A DNA stretch of 64,000 nucleotides from Bacteroidales bacterium (GTDB lineage Bacteria > Bacteroidota > Bacteroidia > Bacteroidales > UBA932), in assembly GCA_017443465.1 (NCBI GenBank), contig JAFRXO010000062.1, forward strand, positions 1 to 64,000, in the 5' to 3' direction. The position numbers and the translations under genes were made by a program. The notes below the pieces were generated by a model. The model was not told the origin of the DNA. It was given only the letters and a program-made list of their open reading frames with translations, and ran no database searches. This document shows, one piece after another, positions 1 to 8,093 of this stretch (positions are counted from its first letter, which is position 1; the number at the start of each line of letters is the position of its first letter).

Positions 1-304
1 ATCCTCTCAGATCCCCTACCGATCGTAGCTTTGGTGGGCCGTTGCCCCGCCAACTGGCTAATCGGACGCGAGCCTATCCGTGGACACCTTTCGGCTATCA
101 AATCAGAAACATGTGATTCCAATTGTTACGGGGTATTAGGCGGCGTTTCCACCGGTTATCCCCCAACCACGGGCAAGTTGCTCACGCGTTACGCACCCTT
201 CCGCCGGTCGCCGACGGGTATTGCTACCCTCGCTGCCCCGCGACTTGCATGTGTTAAGCCTGCCGCTAGCGTTCATCCTGAGCCAGGATCAAACTCTTCT
301 TGGT
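1..304 (-). rRNA. rrs: 16S ribosomal RNA, 5' part (cut by window edge)
   Basis: Read on the minus strand, the sequence begins with the universal 16S 5' motif AGAGTTTGATCCTGGCTCAG (complement at 278-297) and continues with GATGAACGCTAGCGGCAGGC, the Bacteroidales form. By alignment to the E. coli numbering, the mature 5' end should lie near 304. About the first 300 nt of the gene are present; the rest lies beyond the left edge. The gene is read away from the chromate transporter genes. Confidence 0.97.
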
Positions 305-463
305 ATATTTTTTTATTATGCTTCGAGTCTGTCCCGTCTGAATCAAAATCAAGAAATTAACGCTCTCGAATCTCCTTGTTCTCACAAGGATTGCTGTTAC
401 TTGTCTTGTACTTGTCTCCCAGATTTTTCAATGAACTAAACCCGTTTTTCAAAAGCGGGACTG

Positions 464-495
464 CAAAGATAAGCATCTTTTGCCGTCCCGCCAAA
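464..495 (-). promoter_or_regulatory. rRNA operon promoter
   Basis: On the minus strand TATCTTTG (471-464) matches the Bacteroidetes -7 consensus TAnnTTTG, and TTTG (495-492) lies 20 nt upstream as the -33 element. It is the best promoter match in the window, as expected for rRNA. A 7-bp inverted repeat, GCGGGAC at 455-461 and GTCCCGC at 485-491, brackets the -7 element and could be an operator or a leader hairpin. Confidence 0.75.
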
Positions 496-527
496 ATTTT
501 TTGCGAGTTTTTTGCACTTTTTTGTAT

Positions 528-535
528 TACCTTTG
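528..535 (+). promoter_or_regulatory. -7 element for the chromate transporter pair
   Basis: TACCTTTG matches TAnnTTTG and lies 17 nt before the ATG at 553. No TTTG sits at the ideal spacing: the nearest are at 500-503 and 511-514. The -33 half is therefore weak. It is divergent from the rRNA promoter. Confidence 0.5.
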
Positions 536-552
536 CATCCGTACAAGAAAAA

Positions 553-1107
553 ATGGTATCCTTATTCAGCATATTCAAGGTATTCGCCAAAATCGGCGGT
601 TTTACCATCGGCGGCGGCTATGCCATGATTCCGATTATCCAGGACGAACTCGACAAGAGGGGCTGGATCAGCGAGACGGAATTCCAGGACATTGTCGCCC
701 TCTGCCAGTCCGCCCCGGGGATACTCGCGGTGAACATGTCCATCTTCGCCGGATACCGCCTTCGCGGAGTAAAAGGAAGCATAGTAGCATGCATCGGGAC
801 CATCCTGCCTCCGTTCATATCCATCCTGCTTATCGCGATGCTTTTCACCACATATGCCGATAATCCCGTGGTTATCCGGATCTTCAGTGGCATCCGTCCC
901 GTCGTGATATCGCTGATTGCCGTGCCTATGATAAAGATGGCCAGGCGCAATAACAAGACTTGGTGGGCGTGGGCGATTTCAGCCATTTCACTGGTCCTGG
1001 TCGCATTCGTGAACGTTTCGCCCATATATATCCTGATGGTGATAATCGTGCTGGCCGTGGCATTCACAATGTGGAAAGAGCGCAGGAGGGCTCCGGGAAA
1101 TGAGTGA
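553..1107 (+). CDS. Chromate transporter family protein, first subunit (short-chain CHR)
   Basis: A 184-residue inner-membrane protein of the short-chain CHR (ChrA-like) family, which works as a pair of half-size subunits. Visible hallmarks are the N-terminal FxKIGGFTIGGGYAM segment (about residues 8-23), the conserved SAPGILAVNMS stretch (about 50-60) and several hydrophobic helices to the C terminus. The ATG at 553 is chosen because it puts the FGGGYAM-type motif at the usual distance from the N terminus and follows a -7 element; the open frame further upstream overlaps the promoter. Its end overlaps the next subunit by 8 nt, so the two are translationally coupled. Substrate is unproven: many gut Bacteroidales carry such pairs without known chromate resistance. 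Confidence 0.85.
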   Translation: MVSLFSIFKVFAKIGGFTIGGGYAMIPIIQDELDKRGWISETEFQDIVALCQSAPGILAVNMSIFAGYRLRGVKGSIVACIGTILPPFISILLIAMLFTTYADNPVVIRIFSGIRPVVISLIAVPMIKMARRNNKTWWAWAISAISLVLVAFVNVSPIYILMVIIVLAVAFTMWKERRRAPGNE

Positions 1108-1717
1108 CATAATCCTCCTCTACCTTCAGCTGTTCTCCACCTTCTTCGTGATCGGCATCTTCACCTTCGGCGGCGGATATGCAATGCTCTCGCTTATCCA
1201 GACTCAGGTTGTCACGACCCATGCATGGCTGACCGAAAGCCAGTTCACCAACATCGTCGCCATATCCCAGATGACCCCCGGGCCCATTGGCATCAACTGC
1301 GCCACATATGTCGGATATGACGTGCTGAATACGGCCGGAGCCGGGCATATGCTCAGCGTCCTGGGCTCGTTCTGGTCCACGTTCGCCCTGATGCTGCCGT
1401 CTTTCCTGATAGTACTTACGATGGTGCGTTTTTACCAGAAAGTGAAGGACAGCAAGATCTTCGGCGGAGTCATGCGCTGGGTGCGCCCTGCGGTTGCCGG
1501 ACTGATAGGCGCAGCTGCGGTCATGCTGATAATCAAGACCACCTGGAGCGGCACTCCCCTGCTGTCCTCCCCATCGTTCAGCGTACTCACCGACAACTTC
1601 ATCGACTGGAAGAGCTGGCTCCTCTTCGCCGCCGCCATGGTCGCAGCCCTCTTCTTCAAGGCCAACCCCATCCTTATTATCATATGCGGGGGTATCGCCG
1701 GCCTGCTGCTTTACTGA
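1100..1717 (+). CDS. Chromate transporter family protein, second subunit
   Basis: The 205-residue partner of the preceding gene, again a single CHR domain. The motif FTFGGGYAMLSLIQ lies near residues 22-35 and SQMTPGPIGINCATYVG near 57-73, followed by hydrophobic helices. Two unequal half-transporters in tandem are the usual arrangement of short-chain CHR proteins, inserted in opposite membrane orientations. Transcription should end before 1816, although no strong terminator is seen. The anion carried is not shown by the sequence. Confidence 0.85.
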   Translation: MSDIILLYLQLFSTFFVIGIFTFGGGYAMLSLIQTQVVTTHAWLTESQFTNIVAISQMTPGPIGINCATYVGYDVLNTAGAGHMLSVLGSFWSTFALMLPSFLIVLTMVRFYQKVKDSKIFGGVMRWVRPAVAGLIGAAAVMLIIKTTWSGTPLLSSPSFSVLTDNFIDWKSWLLFAAAMVAALFFKANPILIIICGGIAGLLLY

Positions 1718-1815
1718 GGCTTCATGCTTTACTGACAGCGGACGAATTTGTCTGAATGTTGTCTGAAAAAAGATAGAGCCTTCAGGGGCAATCAGCACAA
1801 CAGATTAAAAATTAA

Positions 1816-1845
1816 GATGGGAGGTGCCTCACGACAACTCCCATC
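1816..1845. other. Hairpin in the 1718-1986 intergenic stretch
   Basis: GATGGGAG (1816-1823) pairs with CTCCCATC (1838-1845) around a 14-nt loop. There is no T tract behind it, so it is not a clear terminator. It lies 26 nt before the small ORF at 1872 and may be part of a leader or of a lost gene. Confidence 0.5.
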
Positions 1846-1871
1846 AGCAATTCTAACCTAAAACTTAACCT

Positions 1872-1931
1872 ATGAAAAAACTATTCGATTGCAAAATTAA
1901 AACTATTTATATTAATAACCAAACCTTTTAA
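1872..1931 (+). CDS. Possible 19-residue small ORF or remnant of a gene start
   Basis: ATG followed by AAA AAA CTA TTC and 19 sense codons in all, ending TAA at 1929-1931. The upstream context (AACCTAAAACTTAACCT) resembles untranslated leaders of Bacteroidales secreted-protein genes. The MKKLF start looks like a signal-peptide beginning, but no hydrophobic core follows. The stretch is far richer in A+T than its neighbours. It may be a decayed 5' end of a lost gene. Coding is not demonstrated. Confidence 0.2.
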   Translation: MKKLFDCKIKTIYINNQTF

Positions 1932-1986
1932 TAAAAAGTATTATCAAATGGTCGGATTACTTGTCGAATCGTTAAAAAAAGGTCAA

Positions 1987-2697
1987 CTACTGGTCTAATT
2001 CTATCCTGATAATACGGACATCTTTCAAAGGTTTGTCCCTCTGGTCAGTCTCGACCTGGGCGATCTTGTCGATGACATCGAGGCCCTCGATGGTCTCTCC
2101 GAAGACTGTGTACTCACCGTCGAGAGAAGCGCAGGATATGGGATCCTGCACGAGATAGAACTGTGAACCGGAGGACTCCTTCATGGGATTGGCGGCATCA
2201 CCGCGACGGGCCGCGGCAAGGGCTCCCTTCTTGTGCTTGTACTCGGGAACGAACTCAGCCGGGACTGTGTAGCCCGGACCGCCGGTACCATACCTCGGAG
2301 CCTGTGCCGGATCCTTGGTCAGGGGGTCGCCTCCCTGGATCATGAAGCTGTAGATGACCCTGTGGAACAGGAGGGAATCATAGTAGCCCGTAAGGGCCAG
2401 CTTGGCGAAGTTCTGCCTGTGGAGCGGGGTCTTCTTGTAGAGTTTCACCTTGATGGTTCCCATAGTGGTCACTATGTTGAACACCGGTTCCTCGCCCATG
2501 GTGGCGAGAAGAGCCATTGCCTTGGCTTCCTTGGCTGCATCGTCGGCAGCCTTGATCGAATCTAATCTTGCCATTTCGATAGAGTCAGCTTTTGCCTGCG
2601 CCTTCGCAGCTTCGGCAGCCTTCTTCGAGCGGCCGCATCCGCTGAACAGCAGCAGGGCTGCCAGGGCACAGAGAGAAATAATCAGGATGTTTTTCAT
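1987..2697 (-). CDS. Cyclophilin-type peptidyl-prolyl cis-trans isomerase, lipoprotein
   Basis: A 236-residue envelope foldase catalysing proline cis-trans isomerisation. A lipoprotein signal is visible (hydrophobic run, then LLFSGC, Cys near residue 20), followed by a charged Ala/Lys-rich linker to about residue 60. The cyclophilin domain follows: FNIVTTMGTIKVKLY, GYYDSLLFHRVIYSFMIQGGDP, the GTGGPGY turn and SSGSQFYLV. Active-site Arg (in FHRV) and the QGGDP loop are present. The start at 2697 is chosen because it directly gives the lipoprotein signal; an ORF extension upstream would run into the preceding gene. It begins 2 nt after the stop of the GH20-like gene, so the two are probably one transcript. 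Confidence 0.9.
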   Translation of the reverse strand: MKNILIISLCALAALLLFSGCGRSKKAAEAAKAQAKADSIEMARLDSIKAADDAAKEAKAMALLATMGEEPVFNIVTTMGTIKVKLYKKTPLHRQNFAKLALTGYYDSLLFHRVIYSFMIQGGDPLTKDPAQAPRYGTGGPGYTVPAEFVPEYKHKKGALAAARRGDAANPMKESSGSQFYLVQDPISCASLDGEYTVFGETIEGLDVIDKIAQVETDQRDKPLKDVRIIRIELDQ

Positions 2698-2699
2698 TT

Positions 2700-3488
2700 T
2701 TAATATATTAATTGATACACTTCTATCCCATATGATTTCGCAGCGCGGAGGATTTCCCCGATCTGCTCGTCGGTGTAGAAGTCCCCGCGGCGCGATGCGT
2801 TCCCGGAAAAGGCGGCATATGCCCATTTCTCTGCGAGCTCAGGGTCGGACGCAAGCGCCTCAGCCCATTTTTCCTCATCGCGCAGACGCCAGATCAGCAC
2901 GTTCTTCCTGGCTGTGACCATATGTGCCAGTGAGTCGCGAAGCGCCGAGGGTTCGATCCATTGCGATACGCAGTCTATTTCATGCGGGCGTTCCGCCTCG
3001 TCCTGCCAGTCCTTGACCAGGGCGCAGGGCACCAAGATCCTCGGCAGCGCCTTGGCTGTCTTCTCCGATACTTCGGGAGGCATCATCTGCTTCACTGCCT
3101 GGAGGGCATATATGAATCCACGGGCATCACTGGCCTTTACAAGCATCCTGGAAGGGGTGACGTCCACTTCGAATGCCTCGGATGGCTGAGACTGGTCGAG
3201 GAGGAAGACCAGGCCTTTGTCCGGGGGCGTGGCAGAAGCGGAAATGCCTGTCACGACAGTGCTTATCTTCCCGCTTACCAGGGACAGCCGCCCGGCGAGG
3301 GAAGCAATCGAGGTCTGGCTCAGGGAGTCCAGCCGCGGATCCAGGTAGAAACCCTTCCCTGCGGCGTTGAAGGATCCCTTGCGGGCTTCGACGCTCTTGG
3401 GCTCCTGGCCTGCCGGCACCGTCCCGGCGGCCAAGGCATATGAAGCCAGGGCGAGGAAAAGATATGCCATTATAGCCAGTGAGCGCAT
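2700..3488 (-). CDS. Degenerate, truncated GH20 hexosaminidase-like secreted protein
   Basis: A 262-residue exported protein (signal peptide MRSLAIMAYLFLALASYALA). Residues about 30-140 match the N-terminal GH20b-like domain of the neighbouring hexosaminidase: GFIYALQAVKQMMPP here against GVRYATQTIGQMLPP there. The later part follows the start of the catalytic barrel in degraded form (NVLIWRLRDEEKW against NTFHWHLSEDQGW; FYTDEQIGEILRAAKSYGI against FYTQDQIREVVAYAEKLGI) and then stops, before the Asp-Glu catalytic pair. It cannot be an active hexosaminidase. It may be a sugar-binding protein or a decaying duplicate kept because it leads the PPIase operon. The start at 3488 is used because a -7 element lies at 3512-3519. 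Confidence 0.75.
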   Translation of the reverse strand: MRSLAIMAYLFLALASYALAAGTVPAGQEPKSVEARKGSFNAAGKGFYLDPRLDSLSQTSIASLAGRLSLVSGKISTVVTGISASATPPDKGLVFLLDQSQPSEAFEVDVTPSRMLVKASDARGFIYALQAVKQMMPPEVSEKTAKALPRILVPCALVKDWQDEAERPHEIDCVSQWIEPSALRDSLAHMVTARKNVLIWRLRDEEKWAEALASDPELAEKWAYAAFSGNASRRGDFYTDEQIGEILRAAKSYGIEVYQLIY

Positions 3489-3511
3489 CTGAATGATTGT
3501 ATAACAATTTT

Positions 3512-3519
3512 CAAAGATA
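3512..3519 (-). promoter_or_regulatory. -7 element for the GH20-like/PPIase operon
   Basis: On the minus strand TATCTTTG matches TAnnTTTG, 23 nt upstream of the ATG at 3488. It rules out the longer ORF start at 3524. Confidence 0.6.
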
Positions 3520-3576
3520 CTCAATTATTTTTTATTAAATTCGCGAATTAACTTAAGGATACAGGAAAACCCTATC

Positions 3577-5277
3577 ATGAAAAAAATTATCAGTCTGCTC
3601 TCTGCCGGCATCCTGCTTTTCATCGCGGGATCGTGTGCGCAGAAACCCGGAGAGATCTCCATCGTCCCTATGCCCAATGACATTACGGTCAGCGAAGGCT
3701 CATTCAAGGTAGCCGGCGCCAAAGTCTATGCCGCTCCCGAACTTGACAAGGATGCCCGTGCATGGATAATGGACTTCGCCACCAGGCTCACCACTGTGAC
3801 AGGAAAGGCCAGCAAGTACTCCGAGACTCCCGTCAAGAAAGGCATATGCTTCCTTTCCGACTCAGAACTTGGTCCTGAAGCCTACACCATCGACGTTTCA
3901 AAGAAACTGGTGGTAGTCAAGGCCTCAACCGCTGCAGGAGTACGCTACGCCACCCAGACCATAGGCCAGATGCTTCCCCCCGCCTACTTCGGCAAGGACA
4001 GGGATCCCAAGGCTGCATGGGTGCTGCCCTGCGTAAGCATCAATGACGCCCCGAGGTTCGGCTACAGGGGACTTATGCTGGATGTCTGCCGTCACTTCTT
4101 CGATGTCGAAGAGGTCAAGAGGTACCTTGACCTCATGGCCATCTACAAGATGAACACTTTCCACTGGCACCTTTCCGAAGACCAGGGCTGGAGGATAGAG
4201 ATAAAGAAATATCCCAGGCTGACAGAGGTCGGCGCATGGAGGGATTCCACCAAGATCGGAGCCCACAGGGATGCCAAGGCCGGTTACGACCACACCCGCT
4301 ACGGCGGATTCTACACCCAGGACCAGATCCGCGAAGTCGTGGCATATGCCGAAAAACTCGGAATCACCGTCATGCCTGAAATAGACCTTCCCGGCCATAT
4401 GGTTGCCGCCCTTGCTTCCTATCCGGAGCTGGGCTGTACCGGAGGGCCCTACAGTGTGCGCCCCACCTGGGGAATCGCTACCGAGGTCCTCTGCCCCGGC
4501 AAGGAGAAAACCTTCCAGTTCATCGAGGACGTCCTGACCGAGGTCATGGACCTCTTCCCGGGCAAGTATATAGACATAGGTGGTGATGAATGTCCGAAGG
4601 TGGAATGGGAGAAATGCCCCGACTGCCAGAGGCGCATACGCCAGCTCGGCCTCAGGGACAAGGAGGGTTTGACCGCAGAGCAGCAGCTCCAGAACTACGT
4701 CACCGCACGTGTCCAGAAGTTCGTCAACGACCACGGCCGCAAGATCGTCGGCTGGGACGAGATCCTCGAGGGTGACCTGGCCGAAGGCGCCACGGTAATG
4801 TCCTGGCGTGGAGTCAAGGGAGGCATCCAGGCTGCCAAGAGGGGCTTCGATGTAATCATGTCCCCCAACACCTACATGTACATCGACTACTATCAGACAA
4901 AGGACAAGGAAAGGGAGCCGTTGTGCATCGGAGGCTACCTGCCAGTTGACACCACATATGTCTGCGAACCCTACAAAGGCATTCCCGAAGAGGCACAGAA
5001 GCACATCCTCGGAGTACAGGCCAATCTCTGGACCGAGTACATCTCCACCAACGACCATCTGGAGTACCAGCTCCTTCCCCGTGCCGCCGCCCTCAGCGAG
5101 GTCCAGTGGTGCGACCGCTCCAACAAGGACTTCGAGCGCTTCAAGGCTGCAATGCGCCACCAGGCTGCCATCTACGATGTCCTGGGCGTGAAGTACTGCA
5201 AGGTGATCCTTGGAGAACCGGCCGGCATTGAAGGCTACGAAGGCCTCCTCGCCAACTACCGCGACACCCAGAAATAG
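3577..5277 (+). CDS. Beta-N-acetylhexosaminidase, GH20, lipoprotein
   Basis: A 566-residue enzyme that removes terminal N-acetylhexosamine from glycans by substrate-assisted catalysis. It has a lipoprotein signal (LLFIAGSC, Cys about residue 21), an N-terminal GH20b domain (about 30-140) and the (beta/alpha)8 catalytic domain with FHWHLSEDQGWR, the PEIDLPGH strand and the catalytic pair in YIDIGGDECPK (about residue 336). Length is typical. It is divergent from its degenerate twin with 88 nt between the starts, and a strong bidirectional hairpin follows it. No susCD genes adjoin it, so it likely acts as a stand-alone surface or periplasmic glycosidase, for host mucin glycans or chitin-derived sugars. 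Confidence 0.93.
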   Translation: MKKIISLLSAGILLFIAGSCAQKPGEISIVPMPNDITVSEGSFKVAGAKVYAAPELDKDARAWIMDFATRLTTVTGKASKYSETPVKKGICFLSDSELGPEAYTIDVSKKLVVVKASTAAGVRYATQTIGQMLPPAYFGKDRDPKAAWVLPCVSINDAPRFGYRGLMLDVCRHFFDVEEVKRYLDLMAIYKMNTFHWHLSEDQGWRIEIKKYPRLTEVGAWRDSTKIGAHRDAKAGYDHTRYGGFYTQDQIREVVAYAEKLGITVMPEIDLPGHMVAALASYPELGCTGGPYSVRPTWGIATEVLCPGKEKTFQFIEDVLTEVMDLFPGKYIDIGGDECPKVEWEKCPDCQRRIRQLGLRDKEGLTAEQQLQNYVTARVQKFVNDHGRKIVGWDEILEGDLAEGATVMSWRGVKGGIQAAKRGFDVIMSPNTYMYIDYYQTKDKEREPLCIGGYLPVDTTYVCEPYKGIPEEAQKHILGVQANLWTEYISTNDHLEYQLLPRAAALSEVQWCDRSNKDFERFKAAMRHQAAIYDVLGVKYCKVILGEPAGIEGYEGLLANYRDTQK

Positions 5278-5297
5278 CCCGGAAAACAAGGAATACG

Positions 5298-5333
5298 AAA
5301 AAAGAGGATGGCCAATTGACCATCCTCTTTTTT
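5298..5333. terminator. Bidirectional intrinsic terminator
   Basis: A 14-bp perfect stem, AAAAAAGAGGATGG (5298-5311) with CCATCCTCTTTTTT (5320-5333), and an 8-nt loop. A and T tracts flank it, so it works for both the hexosaminidase (plus) and tsf (minus). Confidence 0.92.
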
Positions 5334-5353
5334 GTGTCCTTTTCTGACAGATC

Positions 5354-6190
5354 TTAGTCGGTCAGGGAATAACGCCTGAAGGCGAGGACTTTGGCCTCCT
5401 TGTCAACGGACTTGATGTAGTCCTTAACAGTGACCTTCTCGTCGCTCTGGACGAAGTCCTGAGCCTCGAGGGTGCTCTCCTTGTAGAACTTGGCGAGCTT
5501 GCCCTTGGCGATGTTCTCGAGGATTGCCTCCGGCTTTCCGGCCATCTTGGGATCCTCTGCCATCTGCTGCTTGTAGATAGCGAGCTCCTTCTCGACAACC
5601 TCTTTCGGGCAGTCGGCCTCGGAAACGGAAACAGGATTCATGGAAGTGACCTGCATGGCAATTGCCCTGCCCAGTTCAGCGGGAACTTCCTTGTTGAAAG
5701 CAACGATAGCTCCGAGCTTGTTGTTGAAGTGGACATATGAGCAGATGCAAGGAGCCTCGAGCGCGCCATAATATGCGAGTACGTGCTTCTCGCCGGTCTT
5801 TCCGGTCTGGTTGGAGATTTCCTCTTCAACAGAATGGCCATTAGAGCAAGAAGCTGCCTTGAGTCCCTCTGCATCAGCAGGATAGGTGGCGATAGCCGCA
5901 TCGGCGATCTCGGAGAGGAGAGCCTTGAAATCTGCGGTAGCGGAAACGAAGTCGGTCTCGCAACCAAGGCAGACCAGGACGCCCTTGCCGCCCTGAACGC
6001 GGACTGCGACTCCACCCTCGGTGGTCTCCCTGTCAGCCCTCTTGGCGGCTACCAGTTTACCTTTCTCGCGGATGATGTCCATGGCTTTGTTGAAGTCACC
6101 TTCAGCCTCGATGAGAGCATTCTTGCAATCCATCATACCGGCTGAAGTCATCTTGCGTAACTTCATTACGTCAGCTGCTGTGATAGTCAT
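5354..6190 (-). CDS. tsf: Translation elongation factor Ts
   Basis: A 278-residue guanine-nucleotide exchange factor for EF-Tu. The N-terminal UBA-like region (VMKLRKMTSAGMMDCKNAL, about residues 9-27) and the core TDFVSATADFK segment (about 80-90) are clear. The length matches the Bacteroidetes type. It is the last gene of rplM-rpsI-rpsB-tsf, 23 nt after rpsB, and ends at the bidirectional terminator. Confidence 0.97.
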   Translation of the reverse strand: MTITAADVMKLRKMTSAGMMDCKNALIEAEGDFNKAMDIIREKGKLVAAKRADRETTEGGVAVRVQGGKGVLVCLGCETDFVSATADFKALLSEIADAAIATYPADAEGLKAASCSNGHSVEEEISNQTGKTGEKHVLAYYGALEAPCICSYVHFNNKLGAIVAFNKEVPAELGRAIAMQVTSMNPVSVSEADCPKEVVEKELAIYKQQMAEDPKMAGKPEAILENIAKGKLAKFYKESTLEAQDFVQSDEKVTVKDYIKSVDKEAKVLAFRRYSLTD

Positions 6191-6213
6191 TTTCTCTTAC
6201 TTTAATGAGTGAA

Positions 6214-7071
6214 TTATTCAGCGGGAGCTTCTTCTGCTTTTTCAGCGGGAGCTTCAGCAGCGGGTGCTTCAGCGGCTTCGGGAGCAGCCTCGACATCAAC
6301 CTTGCGGGCATCCCTGCGGCTGCGGAGCTTCCTGGGGGCAGCCTTTACGACCTCCTCGGTCTCGTCCTCTTTGTCCTTCTCGAACTTGCGCTCCTCGAGG
6401 CCTTCCTGAATGGCCTGGCAGAGAGCTCCGAGAATGACGTCGATTGCCTTTCCGTCATCGTCATTAGCCGGTATTACATAATCAATCGGAGTGGGATCGC
6501 AACATGTGTCAACCATTGCGAATACCGGGATGTTGAGGCGGTTGGCCTCTTTGACGGCGTTGGCTTCCTTCTGGATGTCAACGATGAAAAGGGCTGACGG
6601 GAGCCTGTTCATATCCTTGATGGAGCCAAGGTTCTTCTCGAGTTTTTCCCTCTGGCGGGAAACCTGGAGCCTTTCCCTCTTGGCGAGCTTGTCGAACGTA
6701 CCATCTTCCTTCATCTTGTCGATGGTGTTCATCTTCTTGACTGCCTTACGGATCGTGGGGAAGTTGGTGAGCATACCACCAGCCCAGCGCTCTGTAATGT
6801 AAGGCATATTTACGGACAGTGCTTTTTCGGCAACTATTTCCTTGGCCTGCTTCTTAGTGGCCACGAAAAGTATCTTGCGTCCCGAGCGGGCAAGTTCTTT
6901 CATTGCATCAGCGGCCTCTTCAACCTTGATCACGGTCTTGTGGAGGTCGATGATATGGATCCCGTTCTTCTGGTCGAAGATGTAGGGAGCCATTTTGGGG
7001 TTCCACTTACGGGCAAGGTGTCCGAAGTGTGCGCCCGCATCGAGCAATTCCTGGAAATTTGTTCTTGACAT
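6214..7071 (-). CDS. rpsB: 30S ribosomal protein S2
   Basis: A 285-residue uS2. The N-terminal LLDAGAHFGHLARKWNPKM motif, the VATKKQAKEIV stretch and PSALFIVDIQKEANAVKEA are all family signatures. After about residue 230 there is a lineage-specific acidic, Ala/Glu/Pro-rich tail ending in repeats of APAEKAEE type, common in Bacteroidetes S2 and probably disordered. Upstream lies a 170-nt leader with two hairpins. Confidence 0.97.
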   Translation of the reverse strand: MSRTNFQELLDAGAHFGHLARKWNPKMAPYIFDQKNGIHIIDLHKTVIKVEEAADAMKELARSGRKILFVATKKQAKEIVAEKALSVNMPYITERWAGGMLTNFPTIRKAVKKMNTIDKMKEDGTFDKLAKRERLQVSRQREKLEKNLGSIKDMNRLPSALFIVDIQKEANAVKEANRLNIPVFAMVDTCCDPTPIDYVIPANDDDGKAIDVILGALCQAIQEGLEERKFEKDKEDETEEVVKAAPRKLRSRRDARKVDVEAAPEAAEAPAAEAPAEKAEEAPAE

Positions 7072-7241
7072 TTGTTTTACTTGTTTTTTGTGTTTCGTCC
7101 CTTCTTGCGGGACCTCTTTTCATCAATCAGGAGTAGCTTCTGCAACTAAGCGGAAGATCTGCCTGATTTTCCGCAGTCGCGGCATTCCGCATATGTAGAA
7201 TTAAAAACCGGACTGTACTGGGTGAAATCAGTTCTGAGTGA
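7072..7241 (-). promoter_or_regulatory. Structured leader between rpsI and rpsB
   Basis: This 170-nt gap inside the ribosomal operon can form hairpins: GCGGAA at 7150-7155 with TTCCGC at 7169-7174, and GTCCC/GGGAC around a 7-nt loop close to the rpsB start (about 7107-7123). A long structured gap before rpsB suits an S2 autoregulatory site or an internal promoter. Neither is proven. Confidence 0.4.
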
Positions 7242-7631
7242 CTAACGTTTACTGAACTGGAAGCGCTTGCGTGCTCCGGGACGTCCAGGTTTCTTCCTTT
7301 CGACCTCGCGCGCATCGCGTGTGAGGAAGCCGGCTGCCTTGAGCGTCGGGCGGTAAGCTTCTTTGTCAACCTCGCAAAGAGCGCGGGAGATTCCGAGCCT
7401 GACTGCCTCTGCCTGGCCTTTGGTGCCGCCGCCGTCAAGATTGACCTTGACGTCGAACTGACCTTCAGTACCGGTAACCGAGAAAGGCTGGTTCACGATG
7501 TAACGGAGAGAATCCTCTTTGAAGTACTCCTCGAGGGTACGGCCGTTGATCGTAAGGTTGCCTTTTCCGGCAGAAAGATAAACACGGGCCACAGCTGATT
7601 TACGTCTTCCAAGGGCGTTGATTTGTTCCAT
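7242..7631 (-). CDS. rpsI: 30S ribosomal protein S9
   Basis: A 129-residue uS9, typical length. It shows [14 protein letters not shown] at the N terminus, [19 protein letters not shown] in the middle and the conserved basic tail [16 protein letters not shown] that reaches the P-site tRNA. It starts 9 nt after rplM. Confidence 0.97.
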   Translation of the reverse strand: MEQINALGRRKSAVARVYLSAGKGNLTINGRTLEEYFKEDSLRYIVNQPFSVTGTEGQFDVKVNLDGGGTKGQAEAVRLGISRALCEVDKEAYRPTLKAAGFLTRDAREVERKKPGRPGARKRFQFSKR

Positions 7632-7640
7632 AAGCTCTGT

Positions 7641-8093
7641 TTAAATTTCTTTTAATGTGATTTCTCTGGGCTGCTGCGCCTGATGCGGGTGCTCCGGCCC
7701 TGCGTAGATGTAAAGGTTGTCAAGGATCTTGCTTCCGAGACGGTTCTTCGGTAGCATGCCTCTGACAGACCTCCTGATGAGTTCTTCGGGCCTCTTTGCG
7801 AGAATCTCCCTGGGCGTCGTGAAGCGCTGTCCTCCCGGATATCCGGTGTAGCGCGAGTAAACGCGGTTCGTCATCTTCTTTCCCTTGAGGGCCACCTTCT
7901 CGCAGTTGACTACGATGACATTGTCACCGCAATCCACGTTCGGGGTGAAGCCCGGCTTGTTCTTTCCGCGGAGGATAAGAGCAACCCTGGAAGCCAGACG
8001 GCCAAGTGGAAGATCCATGGCATCGATGACCACCCACTCCTTCTTCACAGTCGCTGCATTGAGAGAGACTGTTTTGTAGCTAAGTGTGTCCAC
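7641..8093 (-). CDS. rplM: 50S ribosomal protein L13
   Basis: A 150-residue uL13. VDTLSYKTVS at the N terminus matches the Bacteroidetes L13 start, so the GTG at 8093 is the probable start codon. The only in-frame ATG upstream (8141) would add 16 residues foreign to the family, directly behind the promoter. Further signatures are PLGRLASRVA, the VDCGDNVIVVN segment, YTGYPGGQR and RGMLPKNRLG. It is the first gene of the ribosomal operon; a leader of about 55 nt with a hairpin precedes it. Confidence 0.93.
   Translation of the reverse strand: MDTLSYKTVSLNAATVKKEWVVIDAMDLPLGRLASRVALILRGKNKPGFTPNVDCGDNVIVVNCEKVALKGKKMTNRVYSRYTGYPGGQRFTTPREILAKRPEELIRRSVRGMLPKNRLGSKILDNLYIYAGPEHPHQAQQPREITLKEI

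Noticed and set aside
31-439. Short ORFs at 31-439 at the left edge
   Set aside because: They overlap the 16S rRNA gene and its leader, so they are not protein genes.
3925-5289. Long antisense ORF of 454 codons opposite the hexosaminidase gene
   Set aside because: It is a shadow of a high-GC coding strand with strongly biased third positions. It shows no family motif, while the plus strand has complete GH20 catalytic motifs.
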